Source: Acetomicrobium sp. UBA3949
GTDB taxonomy: Bacteria; Synergistota; Synergistia; Synergistales; Acetomicrobiaceae
DNA: 38,491 nt
Assembly (NCBI GenBank): GCA_002385485.1
Contig: DGDP01000036.1
Span: forward strand, 1,546-40,036
Direction of reading: 5' to 3'
This document shows positions 32,054 to 38,491 of this stretch, piece by piece. The position numbers and the translations under genes were made by a program. The notes beneath the pieces were generated by a model. The model ran no database searches and was not told the DNA's origin. It was given only the letters and a program-made list of their open reading frames with translations. Within the stretch, counting starts at the first letter, position 1, and the number at the start of each line of letters is the position of its first letter.

Positions 32054-33912
32054 TACTTTCCCTCCTCCGATATGACCTGGATAGCCCCATGGGGGCACAC
32101 GTTCACGCAAACGCCGCATTTGACGCAAAAGCGTTCATCTATGTAGGCCTTCTTGGAGCTTTCGTCGAAAACCAGGCCGGGACAATTGAAGAAGTTTATA
32201 CAAAACTTGCAACCTACACACGTTTCTTCCTCGACGCGAACGGGAACCTTGGGTTGTTCTTGCCTCAGCAGCATGCAAGGATGGCCGAAGATAACCACTG
32301 CCGGCTCCCTATGATCCTTTGCATATTCCCACGCTTCCTTGAGCGCCTTTACTCCTTCGTCTATATCATAGGCTTCCACCCTCTTTACGAACTCTACGCC
32401 GCAGCCTTTGACCGCCCTTTCTATGGGCACTATCCTGCCAGAGTCGCCTTTCCTAAGTTTTTGGCCCGTACCTGGATGGGGCTGACCTCCCGTCATGGCC
32501 GTCACCTGATTATCGAGAATTGCCAATACAAAGGCATGTTTGTTGTAAACCCCGTTTACAAGCCCTGGCAAACCCATGTGAAAGAAAGTGGAATCTCCTA
32601 TGGTAGCTACAATGGGACGCAACTGGCCATCGACCTTGTGGGCCAGATAAAAACCCGACGACTGCGTTACCGAGGCACCCATGCATATGGAGGTATCGAC
32701 AGTTTTCTGGTTAACTCCCAAGGTATAACATCCTATATCCGAAGGATATATTCCGTCGGGGAAAGCCTTCCTTATGGCGAAAAAGCTCGCCCTGTGAGGA
32801 CATCCCGGGCATAGCATCGGGGGTTTGGGCGTTATCTTTAATTCTTCTATCGCCTTCTTCAAATCCTCATCAGCATCGCGAGTGCAAGTTTCACCCAGAG
32901 CTTTGCAAACCAATTCCTCCACCACTTCAGGTGTCAATTCGCCGGCTCTTGGCACATAGCCGTTCCATCGCCCCTTCACATTTCTGCGGTCAGTGATCTG
33001 AAGTTCTATTACGGGATAGGTCTCCTCAAGTAACAAAACATTTTCGTGACGGGCTATAAAATCGTTTACGAGGTCCAATGGCAGGGGGTGGGGTGTGCCT
33101 ATCTTCAATACCGATATATCCTTTCTGCCCAGCTTTGTCAGCAAATCCATCACTACTGCAAAGGATATTCCTCCCGCAATAATGCCAAGTTTGGGTTTTT
33201 CCTGCGCCGTTATCTCAAAGTTGTACTTCGAGAAGTTTTTCGTAAATTCCTCTTTTACGGCATCCATCTTCTGGTTTAGCTTGGGATGGGTCGTCTTTAC
33301 GTGGGCGGGAAGACAAACCCAACGCTTTACGTCCTTTACGAATTTGGCCGGTCTTTCCAGCCTTAAGGGATCGTTAAGCTCCACATCCTGTCTGCAATGA
33401 TCGACTCTCACCGTAGGACGCAACATCACCGGTATCTTGTGCCTTTCGGACAACTCAAAACCATCTTTTACCATTTCCATGGCTTCCCTCGCGGAAGAAG
33501 GATCCAAGACGGGAACCTTGGCAAACAGACCGAACAATCTGCTGTCCTGTTCCGTCTGGGAACTGTGGGGCCCGGGATCATCGGCTACGATCAACAGCAT
33601 ACCGCCTTCAATGTCAAACTGAGCAGCGCTCATAAAGGGGTCAGCTGCAACGTTAAGACCAACATGTTTCATTGCGACACAGGACCTTTTTCCGGTAAAG
33701 GAAGCTGAAATCGCGACTTCGTACGCCACCTTTTCGTTCGTGCCCCATTCCACAACTGTTTTGGTATCGAGCAAATCGGCGAATTTCGCTATTGCCGGCA
33801 AAATTTCCGATGAGGGCGTGCCGGGATAGGCACAGGCTACCTCACACCCCGCTTCAACAACAGCCCTGGCAATCGCCTCATTGCCAAGCAGAACAGCCCT
33901 TTCAGTTGCCAT
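32053..33912 (-). CDS. iorA: Indolepyruvate ferredoxin oxidoreductase, alpha subunit
   Basis: 619 aa. The N-terminal POR pyrimidine-binding domain (GNEAIARAVVEAGCEVACAYPGTPSSEI, about 9-36) is followed by a middle domain and a thiamine-diphosphate-binding domain (about 360-520), with CPGCPHRASFFAIRKAF, IGCYTLG, and TIGDSTFFHMG ahead of NGVYNK (the metal/ThDP motif). The C-terminus has two ferredoxin clusters: CVGCKFCINFFNC (CX2CX2CX5C) and CVKCGVCVNVCP. The first spacing is atypical but of the IorA type. ATG 33912 is preferred over ATG 33918 because of the distance to GAGAGGTG. It suits an amino-acid-fermenting anaerobe. Confidence 0.95.
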   Translation of the reverse strand: MATERAVLLGNEAIARAVVEAGCEVACAYPGTPSSEILPAIAKFADLLDTKTVVEWGTNEKVAYEVAISASFTGKRSCVAMKHVGLNVAADPFMSAAQFDIEGGMLLIVADDPGPHSSQTEQDSRLFGLFAKVPVLDPSSAREAMEMVKDGFELSERHKIPVMLRPTVRVDHCRQDVELNDPLRLERPAKFVKDVKRWVCLPAHVKTTHPKLNQKMDAVKEEFTKNFSKYNFEITAQEKPKLGIIAGGISFAVVMDLLTKLGRKDISVLKIGTPHPLPLDLVNDFIARHENVLLLEETYPVIELQITDRRNVKGRWNGYVPRAGELTPEVVEELVCKALGETCTRDADEDLKKAIEELKITPKPPMLCPGCPHRASFFAIRKAFPDGIYPSDIGCYTLGVNQKTVDTSICMGASVTQSSGFYLAHKVDGQLRPIVATIGDSTFFHMGLPGLVNGVYNKHAFVLAILDNQVTAMTGGQPHPGTGQKLRKGDSGRIVPIERAVKGCGVEFVKRVEAYDIDEGVKALKEAWEYAKDHREPAVVIFGHPCMLLRQEQPKVPVRVEEETCVGCKFCINFFNCPGLVFDESSKKAYIDERFCVKCGVCVNVCPHGAIQVISEEGK

Positions 33913-33935
33913 TCGCATACACCTCTCTCGCCATT

Positions 33936-34349
33936 TTATTCTTTCAACAGATCCATGAGCTTGCTGTAAAAAGGCTCTGGTTTTTTGACCAACTTCCCCC
34001 GTCTGTCACAAAACCCGTGTTTGGTAAAGCCTTCGGCAAGAAGTTTGTCGTCACTATCACGATAGATTTTAAATTCAAAGGAAAGGCTGTGAGGTTTTAT
34101 TTCTTTCAAAAAGGTCTCCACTCTAATGAGATCGTCATAGTGAGCAGGGTGTTTGTATCTGCATCTGACCTCGACAACGGGCATGAAGATTCCCTTTTCT
34201 TCCCACTCTGTGTATGGCATTCCGAATTCCCTGCAGAACTCGGTCCTGCCCATTTCGAACCACGTCAGGTAATTGGCGTAATATACTACTCCCATCTGAT
34301 CGGTCGCACCGTAAGGCACTCTAACCGTAAGAGACGCGCTTAAAGACAT
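33936..34349 (-). CDS. YbgC/FadM-type acyl-CoA thioesterase
   Basis: 137 aa hot-dog-fold thioesterase. The motif YGATDQMGVVYYANYLTWFE (13-32) with active Asp17 is the 4HBT signature. FCREFGMPY and VRCRYKHPAHYDDLIRVETFL follow. ATG 34349 fits GGGAG nine bases upstream; a longer frame to 34439 runs through the promoter region. It lies 23 bases before iorA and could hydrolyse the aryl-acyl-CoA products, recycling CoA; that link is inference from position. Confidence 0.9.
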   Translation of the reverse strand: MSLSASLTVRVPYGATDQMGVVYYANYLTWFEMGRTEFCREFGMPYTEWEEKGIFMPVVEVRCRYKHPAHYDDLIRVETFLKEIKPHSLSFEFKIYRDSDDKLLAEGFTKHGFCDRRGKLVKKPEPFYSKLMDLLKE

Positions 34350-34401
34350 TGTTTTCATCTCCCAGCCTGAAATGTAATGTACGCACAATAAAAGGGTAGC
34401 A

Positions 34402-34435
34402 GATCTATCATACCACATAGATCGATAAATATTCC
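34402..34435 (-). promoter_or_regulatory. Extended -10 promoter with inverted repeat upstream of the thioesterase-iorAB operon
   Basis: Minus-strand TGGTATGAT gives an extended -10 (TATGAT, 34412-34407) with a weak -35. A perfect inverted repeat GATCTAT (34402-34408) and ATAGATC (34417-34423), eight bases apart, brackets the -10 and could be an operator. Confidence 0.4.
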
Positions 34436-34489
34436 ACATGGGCTTGCAAAAAAATATTTACAGTAAACAGCAAAACTATGGAGGACAAA

Positions 34490-34903
34490 CTAGCGACAAC
34501 TTGCGCTATGCACTGCCATTATGCACTCACCGCTTACAACATCATATCCCAATTCTTTTAACTTTTCTTCCAGCTGTGGGTTTTCCGCACCTGGTTGGAA
34601 CCATATAATCGGTCTATAGGCAATCTGCTTCAGTTCATCCAACAAAAATCCCTGATTTTTAGGACCAATGAATACCGAAAGGATATCGATGGCTTCCGAA
34701 ATATCCTTTATCGAAGAGTAAAAGTCAAGATCGAAGATCTTAAGGCCCATATATTTCGGGTTTACGGGATAAATCACAAATTCTCTGGATTTTAAATAAG
34801 ACAGCACTCCGGAGACAGGCTTTCCCGTTTCGACCGTAGCTCCCAACACGGCCACCTTGCAGGGGGAACATACGTATTCTTTTATTATCCTTTCCCACTC
34901 CAT
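34490..34903 (-). CDS. CoA-binding (Rossmann) domain protein
   Basis: 137 aa single-domain member of the CoA_binding_2 type: VAVLGATVETGKPVSGVLSYLKSREFVIYPVNPKYMGLKIFDL (about 18-60), then IDILSVFIGPKNQGFLLDEL and WFQPGAENPQLEEKLKELGYDVVSGECIMAV, a family-typical end. The ligand is probably CoA or an adenine nucleotide. AGAGGAGGGCGAG precedes ATG 34903. The exact function is not known. Confidence 0.88.
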   Translation of the reverse strand: MEWERIIKEYVCSPCKVAVLGATVETGKPVSGVLSYLKSREFVIYPVNPKYMGLKIFDLDFYSSIKDISEAIDILSVFIGPKNQGFLLDELKQIAYRPIIWFQPGAENPQLEEKLKELGYDVVSGECIMAVHSASCR

Positions 34904-34962
34904 TCTCTCGCCCTCCTCTTTGTAAAATCCTTAGGGACACGCACGGTGTTCCTCGTTTATCT

Positions 34963-35346
34963 TCAACCTCCTCCCAAACCTTCCGTCACGGTCAACCTAA
35001 AATCAAAGACAGGCCTATCGACGTAAATCGTAGCTGCCACCTCCGTTTCCTCTCCGGGTAAGAGGGACACCCTTCTTGCCTTAAAGGACCGTTGCACCAA
35101 TAATTTGTCCCCCTGTCCGTAAATGGTCACGATAAGCCCCGGCCCCTCGATCTCCCTCGATGAGACGTTTTTGATAGTCGTATTTAATTTAAAAACACCT
35201 TCTTCCCCGCTGTATTTAAAGGACGACGCCACCAAAACTAAGGAATCGTTTTTCTCTTCGGAAAATAGAGGAACCGCAAAAACCAAAATTACAGGGACAA
35301 TCGCCAATAAAAACAATGCAACCGATAGTTGTCTTCGTTTTTTCAT
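34963..35346 (-). CDS. Exported protein of unknown function
   Basis: 127 aa. MKKRRQ and a hydrophobic core (8-28) form a Sec signal or anchor peptide. The rest is a beta-rich domain with ASSFKYSGEEGVFKLNTTIKNVSSREIEGPGLIVTIYGQGDK, the pattern of FxLYD/DUF-type extracytoplasmic beta sandwiches in which a family sequence compares 'new' and 'old' strand features. A strong ribosome site AAGAAGGGGGG lies seven bases before ATG 35346. I recognise no specific family. It is 59 bases upstream of the CoA-binding gene. Confidence 0.7.
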   Translation of the reverse strand: MKKRRQLSVALFLLAIVPVILVFAVPLFSEEKNDSLVLVASSFKYSGEEGVFKLNTTIKNVSSREIEGPGLIVTIYGQGDKLLVQRSFKARRVSLLPGEETEVAATIYVDRPVFDFRLTVTEGLGGG

Positions 35347-35470
35347 AATATATCCCCCCTTCTTTTCTCAGGTCATCTATATATATATTTTAGAATCAGC
35401 TTCAGGAAAATCCCAGTTTTATTTTAAGCGATAAAGGTGATATGGTGGCATTGAGTCCTCGCGCCGTGAC

Positions 35471-35499
35471 TTCACGAACTGCGAAGTAGTTGCTATAAT
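35471..35499 (+). promoter_or_regulatory. Promoter of tRNA-Ser
   Basis: TTCACG (35471-35476), a 17-base spacer, and extended -10 TGCTATAAT with TATAAT at 35494-35499. Initiation about seven bases downstream would be just ahead of the tRNA 5' end at 35509. Confidence 0.7.
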
Positions 35500-35508
35500 G
35501 GCTTGTGC

Positions 35509-35596
35509 GGAGGACTGGCCGAGCGGTCGAAGGCGGGTGACTTGAAATCACTTGTGCCGCAAGGCACCGGGGGTTCAAATCCCTCGTCCTCCGCCA
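35509..35596 (+). tRNA. tRNA-Ser (anticodon UGA)
   Basis: Acceptor stem GGAGGAC (35509-35515) pairs with GTCCTCC (35586-35592); discriminator G and an encoded CCA (35594-35596) follow. The anticodon stem GGTGA/TCACT encloses the loop CTTGAAA, giving anticodon TGA, which reads UCA. A long variable arm TTGTGCCGCAAGGCACC is typical of a class II serine tRNA. The T-loop GGTTCAAAT is canonical. It reads directly into the ROK gene 40 bases downstream with no terminator visible between them. Confidence 0.97.
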
Positions 35597-35635
35597 TTTT
35601 GTAAGCTCGAATTCACCACACGAAGGAGAGACGAA

Positions 35636-36532
35636 ATGGGCGACCTTGCGATAGGAATAGATATAGGCGGGCACTATATAAAGGCTGCACTGGTTGAGGG
35701 AGACAAAATACTTCGAAGGTGGGAAGAACCAACCTCCGAGGGAAGAACCCTTAAAGGGGTTATCGAACAACTTCAACGTATCGTCGAAAAACTGGAACCT
35801 CCGGGTTACATGCTCTCCGTCGGTATTGGAATTCCCGGATTTTTGGACCTGCGGCGGGAGCACCTCGTTCTTTCTCCCAACTTTCCCGATTGGAAGGGCA
35901 TTCCCATCAAATCCATGTTTGAAAAGAATTTGCAGAGAAGGATTGCAATAGAGAATGACGCCAATTGCTACGCTCTGGGCGAGCAAATAACCGGGCTTGC
36001 CAAGGGGCTTAGCAATTTCATCGTTTTAACTCTGGGGACGGGAATTGGCGGAGGAATAGTTTTGAACGGCAGATTGCTGATGGGGGCTCACGGCTACGCA
36101 GGAGAACCGGGACACATGGCCTTAGGCGACGATGAGCGTTGCGGATGCGGATGCCTCGGACATCTTGAAGCTATCGGAGGCACCGATGCAATCGAAAGAA
36201 AAGCAGGCCAGAACGACTTGCCCGAAGACATGAAGATACTTTGGGCGCGAAGGAAAGAGCCGGAGGTAGCACGAATCATAAACCCCTCTTTAGAGGCAAT
36301 AGCCAAAGCTATCGCTTCGATGGTTCATCTCTTCGACCCCGAAACTATCATCTTGGGAGGGGGGCTCAGCCGAGCAGAGGGACTCCTTGCCGTCCTGGAA
36401 CCCTTAGTCCACAAACATATCGTTCCCCTATACAAAGGCGCCTTCTCTTTGAAGATCAGTTCCCTGGGAAACGACGCAGCCATATTTGGAGCCGCTTCCC
36501 TAGTAAGCGAGGAATCACCTGCATCCTCCTGA
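35636..36532 (+). CDS. ROK family sugar kinase (glucokinase-like)
   Basis: 298 aa. The N-terminal ATP motif GIDIGGHYIKAALV (7-20), a sugar-binding/catalytic ENDAN (106-110, Asp108), LGTGIGGGIVLNG (133-145) and GEPGH (156-160) are ROK features. The zinc motif reads CGCGCLGHLE (169-178): the third Cys of the usual CxCGxxGC is His176 here. It likely phosphorylates glucose or a related sugar. AAGGAG precedes ATG 35636. The 3' end overlaps the convergent MATE gene by 18 bases. Confidence 0.92.
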   Translation: MGDLAIGIDIGGHYIKAALVEGDKILRRWEEPTSEGRTLKGVIEQLQRIVEKLEPPGYMLSVGIGIPGFLDLRREHLVLSPNFPDWKGIPIKSMFEKNLQRRIAIENDANCYALGEQITGLAKGLSNFIVLTLGTGIGGGIVLNGRLLMGAHGYAGEPGHMALGDDERCGCGCLGHLEAIGGTDAIERKAGQNDLPEDMKILWARRKEPEVARIINPSLEAIAKAIASMVHLFDPETIILGGGLSRAEGLLAVLEPLVHKHIVPLYKGAFSLKISSLGNDAAIFGAASLVSEESPASS

Positions 36533-37921
36533 CCTGTTTGCGACGACTTCAAGCTTTGGGTGAACTGTCTTTTCCTCTTCCCTGAGCTTCTTCAACTCCC
36601 GTCTAATAGCAAAAAAGGCCAATATCGACCCGCCAAGATCGGTAGCCGGGAAAGCCATCCATATGCCATCCAAGCCCAAAAAACTCGGCATGATCAATAC
36701 GGCCGGGTAGCAAATGCCGAGCTGACGGACAAGCTGAATGAACAACGCTTCCCGAGCTCTCCCTAAAGACTGGAGAGTATAGGAAGTGACCACGAATATG
36801 GCAGCAGCCGGTAGAAAAATGTAGCCAACCCTCAATGCACGTGCTGTCATATGGATTAACGTTAAATTATCGTTGCAAAAGATTTGCACGATTCTCCCGG
36901 CAAAAAACTGAGTAGAGAACCAGGAAAGAGAAAAGACCAACAGACAAGCCCCAAGGGCAAGCAATATGGCCTTTCTAACACGTTGATACAAGCCTGCTCC
37001 GTAATTGTAACCGATTATTGGTTGAGCTGCCTCGCTTATGCCGAGGGCCGGCAGAAAGAATAGTGTATCCAACGTGAGAAATATACCTACGGAGGATACG
37101 GCCAAATCTCCCCCAAGCCTCAGCGCTCTTTGATTTAAAAGCACCAACAACACGGCAAAGGATATTGATGTTATACAGGGAGTTATCCCTATCGACAATA
37201 TGGAACCCATTAAGGAGGCTCGTGGTTTTAAATTCCTATATTTTATTTTAAGTACGCTGTATTTAAGATAATAAATTGCAACCCACAGGCATGACAGGAA
37301 TTCTGAAATTGTCGTACCCCAGGCGGCACCCTTTATTCCCCAACCCAAGTGGCAGATAAAAAGCCAATCCAGGAAGATGTTGGCCCCCGTTCCCAGAACC
37401 AGGGTACCCATTGCCCACCTGGGCGATCCTTCGGCCCTGATCAATGAGTTAAGGACAAAGGAAATCACAAAAAAGGGCATCCCGTACAACACGATGACCA
37501 TGTAATCGCGAGCTGAGCCCAAGATACCTTCGCTTGCACCAAAGAGTTTCAAAGCCGACTCAAGGGACGAAGCCATGCCGAGGCAGATAAAGATCGCGAT
37601 AATAACGGATAAGGTAAAGGCATTCCCCAAGACCAGATCAGCCCTCTTTTTCCTGCCGGCGCCCAAACTCCTGGAGGCAATCGAAGTCGCCCCCACGCAA
37701 ACCAAAAGACAGAGGGCAATGGATATCTCAAAAAGAGGGAAAGCCACCGTAACGGCAGCAAGACCCGTCTCGCCGACGTTTTGCCCTATGAAAATTCTAT
37801 CAACTATGTTGTAGAGAGCATTCGCAAACAATCCCGCAATTGCCGGAAGCGAAAATGCCAAAAGAAGTCTGCCAACAGGTTCTTTGCCGAGTCGTTCTGT
37901 TTTTTCGTCGATATTGATCAT
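36515..37921 (-). CDS. MATE family multidrug/toxin exporter
   Basis: 468 aa. About 12 membrane segments. The N-terminus GKEPVGRLLLAFSLPAIAGLFANALYNIVDRIFIGQNVGETGLAAVTVAFPLFE is the MATE/MepA-type start, and RAEGSPRWAMGTLVLGTGANIFLDWLFI lies between helices 4 and 6. MATE proteins export drugs or metabolites using H+ or Na+ gradients; the substrate is unknown. The start ATG 37921 has a GGGGGAATT ribosome site. It is convergent with the ROK gene, overlapping its stop by 18 bases. Confidence 0.93.
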   Translation of the reverse strand: MINIDEKTERLGKEPVGRLLLAFSLPAIAGLFANALYNIVDRIFIGQNVGETGLAAVTVAFPLFEISIALCLLVCVGATSIASRSLGAGRKKRADLVLGNAFTLSVIIAIFICLGMASSLESALKLFGASEGILGSARDYMVIVLYGMPFFVISFVLNSLIRAEGSPRWAMGTLVLGTGANIFLDWLFICHLGWGIKGAAWGTTISEFLSCLWVAIYYLKYSVLKIKYRNLKPRASLMGSILSIGITPCITSISFAVLLVLLNQRALRLGGDLAVSSVGIFLTLDTLFFLPALGISEAAQPIIGYNYGAGLYQRVRKAILLALGACLLVFSLSWFSTQFFAGRIVQIFCNDNLTLIHMTARALRVGYIFLPAAAIFVVTSYTLQSLGRAREALFIQLVRQLGICYPAVLIMPSFLGLDGIWMAFPATDLGGSILAFFAIRRELKKLREEEKTVHPKLEVVANRSGGCR

Positions 37922-37977
37922 CCAATTCCCCCTTTCGTGCTAAAATGCATACAATATCCACTCACTGCCGCAACCCT

Positions 37978-38006
37978 ATTATACCACATGCTTCAATAGT
38001 AGCGAA
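37978..38006 (-). promoter_or_regulatory. Candidate promoter of the MATE gene
   Basis: Minus-strand extended -10 TGGTATAAT with TATAAT at 37983-37978. The matching -35 at 17 bases is weak (TTCGCT, 38006-38001). The predicted leader to ATG 37921 is about 50 bases. Confidence 0.45.
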
Positions 38007-38021
38007 GACGTCCTCGCACCA

Positions 38022-38051
38022 TTGATACAATACAAAGCGACGTGATATGAT
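38022..38051 (+). promoter_or_regulatory. Candidate promoter of the ferritin-like gene
   Basis: TTGATA (38022-38027), an 18-base spacer and TATGAT (38046-38051), about 45 bases upstream of the ATG at 38098. It is divergent from the MATE promoter. Confidence 0.45.
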
Positions 38052-38097
38052 TAATATATTAGAATTATGTTAAATAATTTAAGGGAGGCGAGGAAAA

Positions 38098-38491
38098 ATG
38101 TCAGAAAGCAAATTCGATTTAAAAAATGCACTTGCCTATGCAATTCATGCTGAGATTCAAGCAAACGAATTCTATAAAACATGGGCAGAAAATGCCAGGA
38201 CGCCGGCCTTGAAAAAGGAAATATCGGAACTTGCCGACTGGGAAGATACGCACAAAAAGACGCTATCGAAATACTATCAGGAGTTATTCGGCGAACCCTT
38301 TACTCCGGATCCAAATGTAACGGTTGACCCTGCCCTGCGCGTGCAGGCAGACGAATTTAAAGACTACTACTCCTTATTACGGCTAATATCTACGGCCTAC
38401 CTTTCGGAGATGCGAGCAGCAGAATTTTACGAAAAACTGGTAGACGCAGTGGATTCCCAAGAGACCAAGGCAATGTTCAATGACCTGGCGA
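38098..38491 (+). CDS. Ferritin-like (rubrerythrin-type) diiron protein, partial
   Basis: The first 131 codons are present; the gene runs past the right edge. ATG 38098 follows AAGGGAGGCGAGG. Residues resemble a four-helix ferritin-like fold: ALAYAIHAEIQANEFYKTWAE (11-31) with Glu19, LADWEDTHKKTL (45-56) with the E-x-x-H pair Glu48 and His51, and a second-half helix TAYLSEMRAAEFYEKLV (about 98-114). These would hold a diiron site. Rubrerythrin-like proteins detoxify peroxide in anaerobes. Whether a rubredoxin domain follows is not visible. Confidence 0.85.
   Translation, partial: MSESKFDLKNALAYAIHAEIQANEFYKTWAENARTPALKKEISELADWEDTHKKTLSKYYQELFGEPFTPDPNVTVDPALRVQADEFKDYYSLLRLISTAYLSEMRAAEFYEKLVDAVDSQETKAMFNDLA

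Noticed and set aside
32089..32814. 241-codon plus-strand open frame opposite iorA
   Set aside because: iorA is unambiguous across this region with complete iron-sulfur and thiamine motifs; the antisense frame has no family pattern or ribosome site.
1..38491. CRISPR arrays, insertion sequences, phage genes, defence islands
   Set aside because: No repeat-spacer pattern, transposase, integrase other than XerC-type, or phage-like gene was seen; the region is a compact core-genome segment.

Overview
The window is one strand-biased block of a bacterial chromosome. Every protein gene from 1 to 34903, and a further exported protein up to 35346, lies on the minus strand. Only a tRNA-Ser, a ROK sugar kinase and a truncated ferritin-like gene are on the plus strand. 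The content (complete flagellar/chemotaxis-switch cluster with FliY and MotE-like proteins, CodY, indolepyruvate oxidoreductase, moderate GC) fits an anaerobic, motile, amino-acid-fermenting member of the Synergistota such as Acetomicrobium/Anaerobaculum. That assignment is inferred from gene content and was not tested by a search. No stretch longer than 300 bases lacks a gene.

Layout, in transcription order on the minus strand. (i) 38097-30973: a MATE exporter, an exported protein, a CoA-binding protein, a YbgC thioesterase, iorA-iorB and a lone prepilin-like gene. (ii) 30963-21364: lepB-rbgA-rnhB-ylqG-like-ylqH-yraN-comM-dprA-topA-trmFO, a tightly overlapping housekeeping operon. (iii) 21302-17597: xerC-hslV-hslU-codY, with its own extended -10 promoter and a possible CodY box. 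(iv) 17538-16592: flgB-flgC behind a clear sigma-28 type promoter and closed by a terminator. (v) 16423-1: fliE-F-G-H-I-J, a lytic transglycosylase, motE-like, fliK-flgD-flgE-flbD-motA-motB-fliL-fliM-fliY-cheY-fliO-fliP, running off the left edge. The order lepB...codY-flgB...fliP closely follows the arrangement I recall for Bacillus subtilis (ylqF-rnhB-ylqG-ylqH...dprA-topA-trmFO-xerC-hslVU-codY-fla/che).

How it works together: region v encodes the flagellar basal body (FliE, FliF, FlgB, FlgC), switch (FliG, FliM, FliY with CheY), export apparatus (FliH, FliI, FliJ, FliO, FliP), hook (FlgD, FlgE, FliK) and stator (MotA, MotB, FliL, FlbD, MotE-like). Regions ii and iii supply protein export (LepB), ribosome assembly, DNA uptake/recombination, topology, tRNA modification, HslUV proteolysis and the nutrient sensor CodY.

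The most notable observation is that fliJ is split across two frames at a run of nine A residues (11166-11174). A single added A restores a canonical FliJ N-terminus, so this is either a homopolymer error, a phase switch, or transcriptional slippage of the kind known in type III secretion genes. Other points of interest are the sigma-28 promoter/terminator pair isolating flgBC, a putative CodY box inside a possibly leaderless xerC promoter, a perfect terminator buried in the first codons of the prepilin gene, and a flagellar lytic transglycosylase with no signal peptide.
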